Assembly: GCF_900108245.1 (NCBI RefSeq) | Contig: NZ_FNUY01000016.1 | Location: 1-64,000, forward strand | Origin: Allobosea lathyri | GTDB lineage: Bacteria; Pseudomonadota; Alphaproteobacteria; Rhizobiales; Beijerinckiaceae | Length of the DNA: 64,000 bases | Direction: 5' to 3' | Part shown: positions 51,789 through 59,459 of the stretch, piece after piece | Layout: the number at the start of each line of letters is the position of its first letter | Numbering within the stretch: the stretch's first letter is position 1 | Position numbers and translations under genes: made by a program | Notes under the pieces: generated by a model | The model's input: the letters and a program-made list of their open reading frames with translations, nothing else | Database searches by the model: none | What the model was told of the DNA's origin: nothing

Positions 51789-52417
51789 TGAGCGCACCCG
51801 ACATCATCGCTTGCGACCAGGGCAGCGAGGCGTGGTTTCGCGCACGTATGGGCATCCCGACCGCCTCGGAATTCCCCGCAGTAATGGCGAAAGGCCGGGC
51901 AGGCGGGGATAGCAAAACCCGCCAGACTTATCTCTACAAACTGGCCGGCGAGATCATCACCGGTCAGCCGATGGAAAATTTCAGCAACGGCCACATGGAG
52001 CGCGGCAAGATCCTGGAGGATGAGGCGCGCTCATTTTACGAGTTCATGACCGACACGCCCTGCCAACGGATCGGGTTCCTCCGCAATGGCCGCAAGGGCG
52101 CCTCGCCGGACTCGCTGGTCGGAGCGGATGGCTTGGTCGAGATCAAAACCAAGCTGCCCCATCTGCTGATCGAGACGCTTCTGCGAGGCGAGTTTCCGCC
52201 CGAACACAAGGCCCAATGCCAGGGTCAACTCTGGGTCGCCGAACGCGAATGGATCGATATCGCAGTCTACTGGCCGCAGATGCCGATCTTCGTGACCCGA
52301 GCGTTCCGTGACGAGGCCTACATCAGTGACCTCGCGGATGCGGTCGATGCCTTTAACGCGGAGCTTGACCTCACCGTCGCAAAAATCCGGGCCTATCGGC
52401 AGCCGAGGGCGGCGTGA
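51788..52417 (+). CDS. YqaJ-type viral recombinase (exonuclease)
   Basis: This is a 209-residue nuclease of the lambda-exonuclease-like PD-(D/E)xK fold. It begins with QGSEAWFRARMGIPTASEFPAVM, the YqaJ opening. The nuclease centre is the Asp-Ser-Leu-Val segment (SPDSLVGADGLVEIKTKLP, about 97-115) giving D...ExK. The Gln-Cys-Gln-Gly-Gln-Leu-Trp region near 138 is also conserved. It resects DNA ends to feed the ERF annealase encoded just upstream. ATG 51788 is chosen over a GTG one codon earlier. Its stop overlaps the HNH gene start. Confidence 0.88.
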   Translation: MSAPDIIACDQGSEAWFRARMGIPTASEFPAVMAKGRAGGDSKTRQTYLYKLAGEIITGQPMENFSNGHMERGKILEDEARSFYEFMTDTPCQRIGFLRNGRKGASPDSLVGADGLVEIKTKLPHLLIETLLRGEFPPEHKAQCQGQLWVAEREWIDIAVYWPQMPIFVTRAFRDEAYISDLADAVDAFNAELDLTVAKIRAYRQPRAA

Positions 52418-52869
52418 TGGCGGTCCGCGTCGGACCCGCCGGTCAACCCTCTTTCCGAGGCCGCAGTGCCATGCGACGCGAGTTCACGCGGGCTCAGAAG
52501 GTCACGATGATCAAGCGCGCTCTGGATGGCAACGGTCGCATTCTCTGCGAGGGCTGTGGTCTCAACATCACCGGCAAGGCGATCGAGTTCGACCACATCA
52601 TCCCTGAGGCGCTCATCGTCGATAAGAGCGCGGGCCTCGAGATCAGCGATGGACGCGTGCTTGGCCGCGACTGCTGCCACCGCCAGCCCAGCGGCAAGAC
52701 CGCGACCGATCTCGCCGATATCGCCGAAGCCAAGCGTCGGGAGGCCAAGCACTTTGGCATCCGGCCCGGCCAACGTCTGAAGGGAGCCGGCTTTGGCCTC
52801 TCTCAACCGCAGCGATCGGCATCACGCCCCCTCGTCAAGCCCGCGGCCTGGCGTCGTGACGAGCACTGA
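52417..52869 (+). CDS. HNH endonuclease
   Basis: This 150-residue nuclease has a zinc-supported HNH site: CEGCG near residue 45, FDHIIPEAL near 60, and CCHRQPSGKTATDLADIAEAKRREAKHFG near 83-112. HNH proteins of this type in phages often work with the large terminase in packaging or nick DNA; here the terminase is 2 kb away on the other strand. The start ATG 52417 overlaps the YqaJ stop; an internal ATG at 52471 (MRREFTRAQ) is possible. The C-terminal 30 residues are basic and probably disordered. Confidence 0.8.
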   Translation: MAVRVGPAGQPSFRGRSAMRREFTRAQKVTMIKRALDGNGRILCEGCGLNITGKAIEFDHIIPEALIVDKSAGLEISDGRVLGRDCCHRQPSGKTATDLADIAEAKRREAKHFGIRPGQRLKGAGFGLSQPQRSASRPLVKPAAWRRDEH

Positions 52870-52897
52870 CCCCACCCACCCTTAGGAGAAAGACATC

Positions 52898-53266
52898 GTG
52901 ACGAGCCTCTATGCCCCGCCTTTTCGCATGCCAATCGCCGCGCGCTCGCGGCTGTGGCTCGCAACCGCCATCCTGGCGTTGCCCCTATCGGCCTGCACAA
53001 CCCGAAGCGTGATGAATTTCAATCGCTTGGATGGCCGCGCTGATGCGGCGGCGGTCGCCCAATTCCAACAGGATGATGCAATCTGCAAGGGCGAGGTCGC
53101 CAAGGCGCAAGCGATGGCCGCACCGATCTATATGGGTCGCAGTCTGGCTGATGCGATGGAGGCGGGCATGAAGGAGGGCCAGCGTAACAACGCCTTGCGG
53201 CAGATCATGGTCGGCTGCATGGCCCAGCGCAACTACACGATGACGCTGATGACCGTGCCAAACTGA
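52898..53266 (+). CDS. Putative lipoprotein
   Basis: This 122-residue protein begins at GTG 52898 with AGGAGAAA upstream. The N-terminus is a signal peptide with lipobox LSAC (ATAILALPLSACTTRS), so a lipid-anchored envelope protein is predicted. The mature part is helical with two further cysteines (AICKGEV and VGCMAQ). No function is recognised. It is the last plus-strand gene before the convergent terminase operon, and could be phage-encoded or a chromosomal gene caught in the remnant. Confidence 0.6.
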   Translation: MTSLYAPPFRMPIAARSRLWLATAILALPLSACTTRSVMNFNRLDGRADAAAVAQFQQDDAICKGEVAKAQAMAAPIYMGRSLADAMEAGMKEGQRNNALRQIMVGCMAQRNYTMTLMTVPN

Positions 53267-53315
53267 ATTTCTGCGCAGCTCTTCGACCCCAAGCTCGCGC
53301 GCCCTCCACGCGAAG

Positions 53316-53344
53316 AAAAACAGGCCGGCTTACAAGCCGGCCTG
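53316..53344 (-). terminator. Rho-independent terminator overlapping the terminase stop codon
   Basis: An 11-bp inverted repeat CAGGCCGGCTT/AAGCCGGCCTG is followed on the minus strand by TTTTTC. The TAA stop of the terminase gene lies in the loop. The hairpin also sits downstream of the convergent lipoprotein gene, so it may stop both strands. Confidence 0.8.
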
Positions 53345-54772
53345 CCTGAACCGCGACTGCGGTCGGACAACCCTTTGAGGTCGCTCGCGCACGACCGGCG
53401 TGCGCGCCGTCAGGTATTTGAGCGCCTGGCTGGTCGAATCGACCTGATCGTCGTTCTTGCCAGCGGGAAATCCCAAAAGCTCCGCCAGATAGCTCGCCAA
53501 CCAATCGGCCTGCCGGGGCAGATACACCTGGCCCGCCTCAAACCGCGCGGCCTGCGCCTGCAGCCGTGCGAATTTATCAAACCGCGCCTGCTGGAGGAGG
53601 GGGAAGAGCCGGCCGGTCCGCCGCAGATCCTGCGACAGCGCCCGACCCAGTTCTGTCTCCTCGATCAGCGTTGCATTAACGCCATGCGCCTGGGCGACCT
53701 CGATCATCCGGCGGCGCAACTCGGGGCTCTCCCAGCGGCCGCGGACCACGTCGAGCAGATAGTACTCCTGCCCTATCGCGCCCCAGAGCGTGCCAACCGA
53801 CCAGTCGGAGGTTTCTCCGATCGTCGAGGCTGTATCCCACGACGCAATCACGCACTCGAATGCTTCTGGCTTCACGTCATAATAACGCAGCCAGTCGCGC
53901 TTGATCACGTTGCCTTCGGCCGGCAACGGGTTTTGCTGATACTGCGCCGAAAAGTTCTGCATCCCCAGATTGCGCTTAGCCGCCTCCAGCCATTCGGCGG
54001 GTTCACGACCCGGGTGCAGCACCTCGCCTGCACGACGGCGGTAAACCTCCTCGCGCCCATCGCCCAGACGATAGTGACAATCCTCGGTGGCAATGGCGGG
54101 GATCGTCAGCAGCTCCCACTCTTCTTTGTTCAGGACATGCCCGACCAGATCGTCCTGATGGAGCCGCTGCATCACGATGATAATGGCGCCGTGCAGCTTG
54201 TCGTTCAGGCGGGAGTACAAGGTGGAGTCGTAAAACTCTGTGACGCGCCGCCGTTCGGCCGCTGAAAGCGCTGCGTCCAACCCCTTGATCGGATCATCGA
54301 TGATGATGAGGTCGGCGCCACGTCCAAGCACCGAGCCCCCGACCGAACCCGCGAAACGCGAGCCTCGCTGGCTCGTCACCAGCTCGCCTTCGCGATCACT
54401 TGCCATCTCAAAATCAGGGAAAAGCTCCCTGAACCAAGCTGTCGTGACCACACTGCGGAAGTCCACAGCGTGTTTACGCGAGAGCTCGTTGGCATAACTG
54501 ATGGCCATGACCCGCTTGCGCGGATCATGGCCCATCACCCAGGCGGTATAAGCGATGGTGACGCAGATCGATTTGGCCGAGCGCGGCGGCACATTGATGA
54601 TGAGCCGCTTGCACTCGCCCCGCCAGACCCGCATCAGCTGGTAGGCGATGGCGTGAATATGCCAATTATCGAGATAGGGCGTGCCGGGTTCGAGCGTGCC
54701 AAAGCACTGCGCGATGAAGCTCGCCAGATCGCGTCGCAAGATCGCCTGCAACAAGGTGGCGCGCTCACTCAC
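53330..54772 (-). CDS. Phage large terminase subunit
   Basis: This 480-residue packaging motor has both functions. The ATPase has a variant Walker A VPPRSAKS (residues 61-68, Ala where Gly is more usual), Walker B LIIIDD (155-160) and the coupling region. The nuclease domain shows ASWDTAS near 313, a LIEETELG segment, and GKNDDQVDSTSQAL near 445. It cuts and pumps phage DNA into heads, or does so for gene-transfer agents. It is the last gene of a leftward operon with the ParB-MTase and DUF5681 genes (8-base overlap with DUF5681). No portal or capsid gene follows, so it has lost its usual partners. Confidence 0.9.
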   Translation of the reverse strand: MSERATLLQAILRRDLASFIAQCFGTLEPGTPYLDNWHIHAIAYQLMRVWRGECKRLIINVPPRSAKSICVTIAYTAWVMGHDPRKRVMAISYANELSRKHAVDFRSVVTTAWFRELFPDFEMASDREGELVTSQRGSRFAGSVGGSVLGRGADLIIIDDPIKGLDAALSAAERRRVTEFYDSTLYSRLNDKLHGAIIIVMQRLHQDDLVGHVLNKEEWELLTIPAIATEDCHYRLGDGREEVYRRRAGEVLHPGREPAEWLEAAKRNLGMQNFSAQYQQNPLPAEGNVIKRDWLRYYDVKPEAFECVIASWDTASTIGETSDWSVGTLWGAIGQEYYLLDVVRGRWESPELRRRMIEVAQAHGVNATLIEETELGRALSQDLRRTGRLFPLLQQARFDKFARLQAQAARFEAGQVYLPRQADWLASYLAELLGFPAGKNDDQVDSTSQALKYLTARTPVVRERPQRVVRPQSRFRQAGL

Positions 54773-55160
54773 CTGCGCCTCCCTCGTTTTTCGCCCGTCG
54801 CGCCAGGTAACGCGCGATCAAAGCCTCCTCCTCGGCGGCGTTGTGATCTTCCGCCATCGCCTGCGCGTCGTTGTCGTTGCACCCGTCAAGCTTCAACAAC
54901 AGCGCGAGAGCGCGCATGTCGCCCTTGAAGGCCATGTCCACGGCCTTCTCATAAAGCGCGCGCCGTGCCGTAATCCGCACGACCTTGCCGTTGATCCGGG
55001 TGGACACGATCCGGCTCAAGACAGCCTCCCGCTCATCGACAGCAGCCGACTTGGCGCGCCGCGGCTTGCCTGACGGATTGCCGCTCTGGCCCTTCTTAAA
55101 TTGGCTCTGCTTCGGCGGACGCTTGTAGCCGACCGGTTCAGCATCCTCGTCACGCGACAT
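54765..55160 (-). CDS. DUF5681 domain protein (possible small terminase partner)
   Basis: This 131-residue protein opens with YKRPPKQSQFKKGQSGNPSGKPRRAKSA, the basic DUF5681 signature (about 12-38). The rest is helical and acidic at the end (ALLLKLDGCNDNDAQAMAEDHN). DUF5681 genes are regularly found just before large terminase genes, so a DNA-recognition (small-terminase-like) role is suspected but not shown. It overlaps the MTase gene by 11 bases and the terminase by 8. Confidence 0.82.
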   Translation of the reverse strand: MSRDEDAEPVGYKRPPKQSQFKKGQSGNPSGKPRRAKSAAVDEREAVLSRIVSTRINGKVVRITARRALYEKAVDMAFKGDMRALALLLKLDGCNDNDAQAMAEDHNAAEEEALIARYLARRAKNEGGAGE

Positions 55161-56583
55161 CGTAGCCTCCCATGTTCTGGGTGGCGCCGGCGGCAGCCTG
55201 GTCGCGCAGCATGGCCATCTCTGCGAAGGTCAAGCCGGTCTCGGCGTGCCGCGCCTCGCGTTTGAACAACGTCTCCCAGCGCTTGACGGCAACGTCGACA
55301 TAGAGCGGGTCGAGCTCCATCAGATAGCCCCACCGCTTGGTCTTTGCCGCGGCGATCAGCGTGGTCCCGTTTCCGCCGAACACGTCGAGAATGATACCAT
55401 TGCGCTTGGAGCAGTCCTTGATCGCTTCCATCACCATCGCGCACGGCTTCACCGTCGGATGGCTGGCGAGATCCTCCATGCGCCCCTTGCGGAAGCCGTT
55501 AGCTCCCGCATAGGTCCACAGGGTCGTGCGGTAACGCCCGTGCCGGCCGAGCTCGATGTTGTTGACGTGGGCGGCCTTGCCCACCTTCCACAACGGGATC
55601 AGCTCGGTCTGTGCGCGGTAGAGCGAACCCATCCCGGCGTTGGTTTTGGCCCAGCAGATCACAGCCTTGAGTTCGTCGAAGGCCTCGTGGCCCGCGGTCA
55701 GCATCTCGTGGAAATGCTGACCATCGATGCAGGTGTAGACCAGCGCTCCATCCTGCGAGGCGCCCTTGATCTCGCCAAACACGCCTTTGAGGAAGGCCGT
55801 GAACTGCGCCTTGCTCATCTCGCCCGAGGCCATCGCGAAGGGCCGGTGCTTGATCTTTCCGAGCCCGCCGACATGACCGTCGATCGCGACATTATAGGGC
55901 GGGTCGGTGAAGGTCATCTGAGCCAGCGCACCACCCATCAGCTTCTCATAGCTCGCGCGCTCGCGGGCATCCCCGCAGAAGACGCGGTGTTCATCAAGCA
56001 GCCACAGATCCCCGAGCTGGGTCACGGCCTGTTCGGCGACGGGCGCGACCTCATCGGCCGGATCAGCCTTCTGGACGGCGTGTTCGCCGCTGAGCAGGAA
56101 CTCGATCTGCGGGGTGTCGAAGCCGGTCAGCTCGACCTCGAACTCGATATCGACGAGGTGGCCAAGCTCCAGCTTGAGCAGCTCATCGTCCCAGCCAGCG
56201 GATTCGGCCAGGCGGTTATCCGCAATCCGATAGGCGCGGATCTCGTCGGGCGTCAGGTGATCGAGACAGATCACCGGAACGCTGGTCATCTCCAACAGCT
56301 TGGCGGCCGCGTAACGGCCGTGACCAGCAACGATCTCGTTATTGCCATCGACCAGGATCGGATTGACGAACCCGAAAACCCGGATGCTGTCAGCGACCTG
56401 GTTGATCTGCTTCTTGGAATGCGTGCGTGCATTCCGCGGCGACGGCTTCAGCTCGCTGAGCGGGCGTTTCGTCACCTTCAAGGCCAGCGCCTTGTCGAGT
56501 GCGAGCGCCGAAATACCGCCATCGAGCGGCGCGGTGCGCGTGCGAGCGCGCACGGTCGGCGAAGAGTTGGGGATAGAGGTCAT
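55150..56583 (-). CDS. ParB-nuclease/DNA methyltransferase fusion
   Basis: This 477-residue protein joins two domains. The N-terminal ParB/Srx-like part (about 38-135) has NPILVDGNNEIVAGHGRYAAAK. The C-terminal part (about 190-445) is an amino-methyltransferase with motif IV DPPYNV at 227-232 and motif I FGGNGT at 402-407; motif IV before motif I marks the beta class (N4-cytosine or N6-adenine). Phages and prophages use such enzymes to protect or mark DNA. ATG 56583 (MTSIPNSSP) is preferred to an upstream in-frame ATG at 56,643. It is the first gene of the leftward operon with DUF5681 and the terminase. Confidence 0.88.
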   Translation of the reverse strand: MTSIPNSSPTVRARTRTAPLDGGISALALDKALALKVTKRPLSELKPSPRNARTHSKKQINQVADSIRVFGFVNPILVDGNNEIVAGHGRYAAAKLLEMTSVPVICLDHLTPDEIRAYRIADNRLAESAGWDDELLKLELGHLVDIEFEVELTGFDTPQIEFLLSGEHAVQKADPADEVAPVAEQAVTQLGDLWLLDEHRVFCGDARERASYEKLMGGALAQMTFTDPPYNVAIDGHVGGLGKIKHRPFAMASGEMSKAQFTAFLKGVFGEIKGASQDGALVYTCIDGQHFHEMLTAGHEAFDELKAVICWAKTNAGMGSLYRAQTELIPLWKVGKAAHVNNIELGRHGRYRTTLWTYAGANGFRKGRMEDLASHPTVKPCAMVMEAIKDCSKRNGIILDVFGGNGTTLIAAAKTKRWGYLMELDPLYVDVAVKRWETLFKREARHAETGLTFAEMAMLRDQAAAGATQNMGGYDVA

Positions 56584-57189
56584 ATGTCGTCTCCTTGAGG
56601 AGATCGACCGAGTCAATGAGCACCCACGTCGCCGCCGTTCCACAAGCGCAATAGCGCTTACGGTTATGGTAGCGAACGAGGACTGCTCAATGAAGTGCTG
56701 CCTAGCTCAAAGGGTCCTCAACCCGATCAGATCGGTTGGGCTTAGGCCGCAGCGATTGCGGCCATTTCCGAGATAGCGTGCGATCACCCAATCCGCAAGA
56801 GGGATTTTAAAAAAACATCAACAAGTACAGTGTCTTCGTCAGCTACCCGCCTGCTGTCGAGGGTAAAATGAGGTGCGGCAGCCGGGTCAGTTTCCCTGCA
56901 TGGCTGACGAAAAATCCCTGCAACGTCCAAGGAAATTCCCTGCTCGCTTTCGCCGCCCTACAGACCCAGTTCATTGCATAACAACGGCTTTTGAGGCCAG
57001 CTCGCACTATATCGGCCGAGCAACCGGCCCGAATTCCCTGAAAATTCCCTGAAAGCAGGGAATTTGCGTCCGATCGCAGCTCACTGGCACTTCAGGCAGC
57101 GTTGCCGGCGGCCCAAGCCGCCAGGATCTCAATGGGCGGCCCACCCTGAACTCAACCGCGCCTCATCCGGAGCGATCGCGGCAACCGCC
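56584..57189. other. Non-coding region with repeated TTCCCTG words
   Basis: No gene is supported in about 600 bases. The word TTCCCTG or its near form appears at 56,892, 56,936, 57,034 and 57,045, with the inverse CAGGGAA at 57,056. Nothing identifies an att site. It is the right boundary of the phage remnant and contains the promoter of the MTase operon. Confidence 0.5.
57042..57065. repeat. Perfect 10-bp hairpin within the TTCCCTG cluster
   Basis: AAATTCCCTG and CAGGGAATTT face each other around AAAG. It lies about 125 bases downstream of the nucleotide-sugar dehydrogenase stop on the minus strand and could end that transcript or be a repeat unit. Confidence 0.6.
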
Positions 57190-58530
57190 TCAAGCCTTGA
57201 ACAGATGCGCGCCGTCCAAGCCCAATCGCGCGCAGATGTTGCGGGTGTCGACGACCAATTTGGCCTGTCGGACGACCAGCGCGTAATCGACCTCGTCATG
57301 ATCGGTCGCGATCAGAACCGCGTCGAATGATGCAAGCGTTTCAGGTGTCAGGTCGACGCTGCGCCTCGCCTCCAAGCTCCCGTGCTTGCGTGTCGGGGTG
57401 ATCTCCGGAACATGAGGATCGTGATAGGCGGCTTGCGCACCGCGGCTTTCGATCAATTCCATCAGCTTCAATGCGGGACTCTCGCGCATGTCCTCGATGT
57501 TCTTCTTGTAGGCGATGCCGAGCACGAGGACGCGCGTGTCGCTGAAGCTCTTGTGCAAATGTCGATCGACAAGCTCTGCCAGCCGATCGATCACGCGATA
57601 GGGCATCTCCGTATTGACCTGCCCGGCGAGCTCGATGAAGCGCGTCGAGATGTCGAATTCGCGCGCTTTCCAACTCAGGTAGAACGGGTCAATCGGGATG
57701 CAGTGGCCGCCGAGCCCCGGGCCGGGATAGAACGGCATGTAGCCGAACGGCTTCGTCTTGGCGGCTTCGATGACCTCCCAGATGTCGATGCCCATCGCGG
57801 CGTAGACCTGCTTCAATTCGTTGACGAGCGCGATGTTCACGGCCCGGAAAATGTTCTCGGTCAGCTTGACGGCCTCAGCCGTCGCGGTCGATGAGACCGG
57901 CACGGTCCGCACGACCAAAGCCGAATAGAGCGCATCGGCCATGGCGAGCGCATCGGCCCCATCACCGCCGACGACTTTTGGAATGTCCGAGGTTCCGAAC
58001 TGGGCGTTGCCGGGGTCCTCGCGCTCCGGCGAATAGGCGAGGAAGAAGTCTTTGCCGCTTTTCAGGCCGGTCGCTTGCTCGAGGATGGGCCGCATGAGTT
58101 CGTCGGTCGTGCCGGGATAGGTGGTCGATTCGAGCACGATCAATTGCCCGGGCCGCAGCCGCTTGGCGATCGCCTCGGTCGTCTTGACGACATAGGAGAG
58201 ATCGGGCTCGCGATGACGCGAGAGCGGGGTCGGCACGGCGATCAACAAAGCGTCGGGTTCGGACATCCGGTCGAAATCACTGGTGGCGACAAAGCGGCCG
58301 GCCTTGATGCCTTCGACGACCAGATCCATCGGGATGTGCTTGATCGTCGCGGTACCCGCATTGATCTTATCGACCCGATTCTGGTCGATATCGAAGCCGA
58401 TGACCTTGATACCCCGGCGAAGGGCGGCAACGGCCAAGGGGATGCCGACATAGCCGAGACCAACGATGCCGATCGTCGCGGTGCGGCCTTGGACGCGTTC
58501 AATAAAGCGCCGAGCGGAGGGCGACGTCAT
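57190..58530 (-). CDS. Nucleotide-sugar dehydrogenase (UDP-GlcNAc/UDP-glucose 6-dehydrogenase family)
   Basis: This 446-residue enzyme oxidises the C6 hydroxyl of a UDP-sugar to a carboxylate in two NAD steps. It has the NAD loop GIVGLGYVGIPLA near 21, the ESTTYPGTTDEL region near 142, and the active-site Cys in PGPGLGGHCIPIDPFYL near 260. The C-terminal domain has GIAYKKNIEDMRESPALK near 340. These features fit the WbpA/TviB/WecC branch better than classic UDP-glucose dehydrogenase, so a UDP-HexNAc substrate is likely. ATG 58530 (MTSPSARR) is preferred to one at 58,542. It could supply uronic acids to the polysaccharide locus on the far side of the phage block. Confidence 0.88.
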   Translation of the reverse strand: MTSPSARRFIERVQGRTATIGIVGLGYVGIPLAVAALRRGIKVIGFDIDQNRVDKINAGTATIKHIPMDLVVEGIKAGRFVATSDFDRMSEPDALLIAVPTPLSRHREPDLSYVVKTTEAIAKRLRPGQLIVLESTTYPGTTDELMRPILEQATGLKSGKDFFLAYSPEREDPGNAQFGTSDIPKVVGGDGADALAMADALYSALVVRTVPVSSTATAEAVKLTENIFRAVNIALVNELKQVYAAMGIDIWEVIEAAKTKPFGYMPFYPGPGLGGHCIPIDPFYLSWKAREFDISTRFIELAGQVNTEMPYRVIDRLAELVDRHLHKSFSDTRVLVLGIAYKKNIEDMRESPALKLMELIESRGAQAAYHDPHVPEITPTRKHGSLEARRSVDLTPETLASFDAVLIATDHDEVDYALVVRQAKLVVDTRNICARLGLDGAHLFKA

Positions 58531-58610
58531 GTTCAGCCTCATTGTGGGGCGGCATCACAACGCGCAGCCTCCCTAGCGATGGTTGCTCCTTTCAGAGTTC
58601 CAGGACGGCG

Positions 58611-59459
58611 TCAATTTGACAGCCTTGGCTTGGACGGCCTTGGCTTGGCAAGACCCAGCGTCCCATCCCCCTGCTCCGTCATGCGGCCCTCGATCGCCCG
58701 CTCGCTCTCGTCCTTCAGCTCCACCCCCGTCAGCCCTCGCCGCAGAGCCTGCTCGATCAGCCATGCCAGCTTGACCGCCGCCGGCTGGAACGCCAGCCCA
58801 CCCGGCCGGATGTTGGAGATGCAGTTGCGCGCGGCGTCGGTCAGGCCCGGTCGCGGCGCGAAGGTCAGGTAGGCGCCCAGTGAGTCCGGGGAGGACAAGC
58901 CGGGGCGCTCTCCGATCAGCATGAGGACCATGCGGGCGCCGAGATGCTGGCCGATCTCGTCTCCCAGCGCAACGCGGGCCTGGGCAGCGATCGCGATCGG
59001 GGCCAGTTCGAGACCCTGTCGCTGCAGAAGCGGCAATAGGGCCGCGACGAGCGGTATTGCGTTCTGGTGGATCGCTGTCGATGACAGCCCATCGGCGATG
59101 ATCACGGCGAGATCGTAATCGCCTCGTGCGGCCTCCAGCAGGGCCCGACTTTCAGGCGATAGCGACCGGCCAAGGTCAGGTCGGCGCAGATAGTCCTCGC
59201 GCGAACGGGCAGCGCTTTCGACCATCATCGAGGTCAGCCCGAGCGCGGATATCTCCGCTGCAATTTCGGCCGGGCGAAACGGTTCGTGCACCGCGTCGCG
59301 AGCCTGCGCATGGGCGAGGCCGAAGCGCAGCAGCTCGCGGGTCGGCAGCGAGGCTCCTGAGCGGCCGAGCGCGATCCGGGCCGGCGTCAGCCGGGCGAGT
59401 TCGGCGAAGCGCTCCGCCACCGAGAGGGGCCTGTCATTGTCGTTGCGGTCTTCGCTCAT
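58611..59459 (-). CDS. eutC: Ethanolamine ammonia-lyase, small subunit
   Basis: EutC is the light chain of the adenosylcobalamin-dependent lyase that splits ethanolamine to acetaldehyde and ammonia. It is 282 residues, normal. Family features include RIALGRSGASLPTRELLRFGLAHAQARDAVHEPF cut over about 30-62, LADGLSSTAIHQNA-type stretch (VIIADGLSSTAIHQNA) near 128 and GERPGLSSPDSLGAYLTFAPRPGLTDAARNCISNIRPGGL over about 190-230. Its start overlaps the eutB stop by four bases (ATGA), so the two chains are made together in the right ratio. Confidence 0.93.
   Translation of the reverse strand: MSEDRNDNDRPLSVAERFAELARLTPARIALGRSGASLPTRELLRFGLAHAQARDAVHEPFRPAEIAAEISALGLTSMMVESAARSREDYLRRPDLGRSLSPESRALLEAARGDYDLAVIIADGLSSTAIHQNAIPLVAALLPLLQRQGLELAPIAIAAQARVALGDEIGQHLGARMVLMLIGERPGLSSPDSLGAYLTFAPRPGLTDAARNCISNIRPGGLAFQPAAVKLAWLIEQALRRGLTGVELKDESERAIEGRMTEQGDGTLGLAKPRPSKPRLSN

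Noticed and set aside
55246..56598. A 450-codon open frame opposite the ParB-MTase gene
   Set aside because: The minus strand carries clear ParB and methyltransferase motifs; this frame is a shadow.
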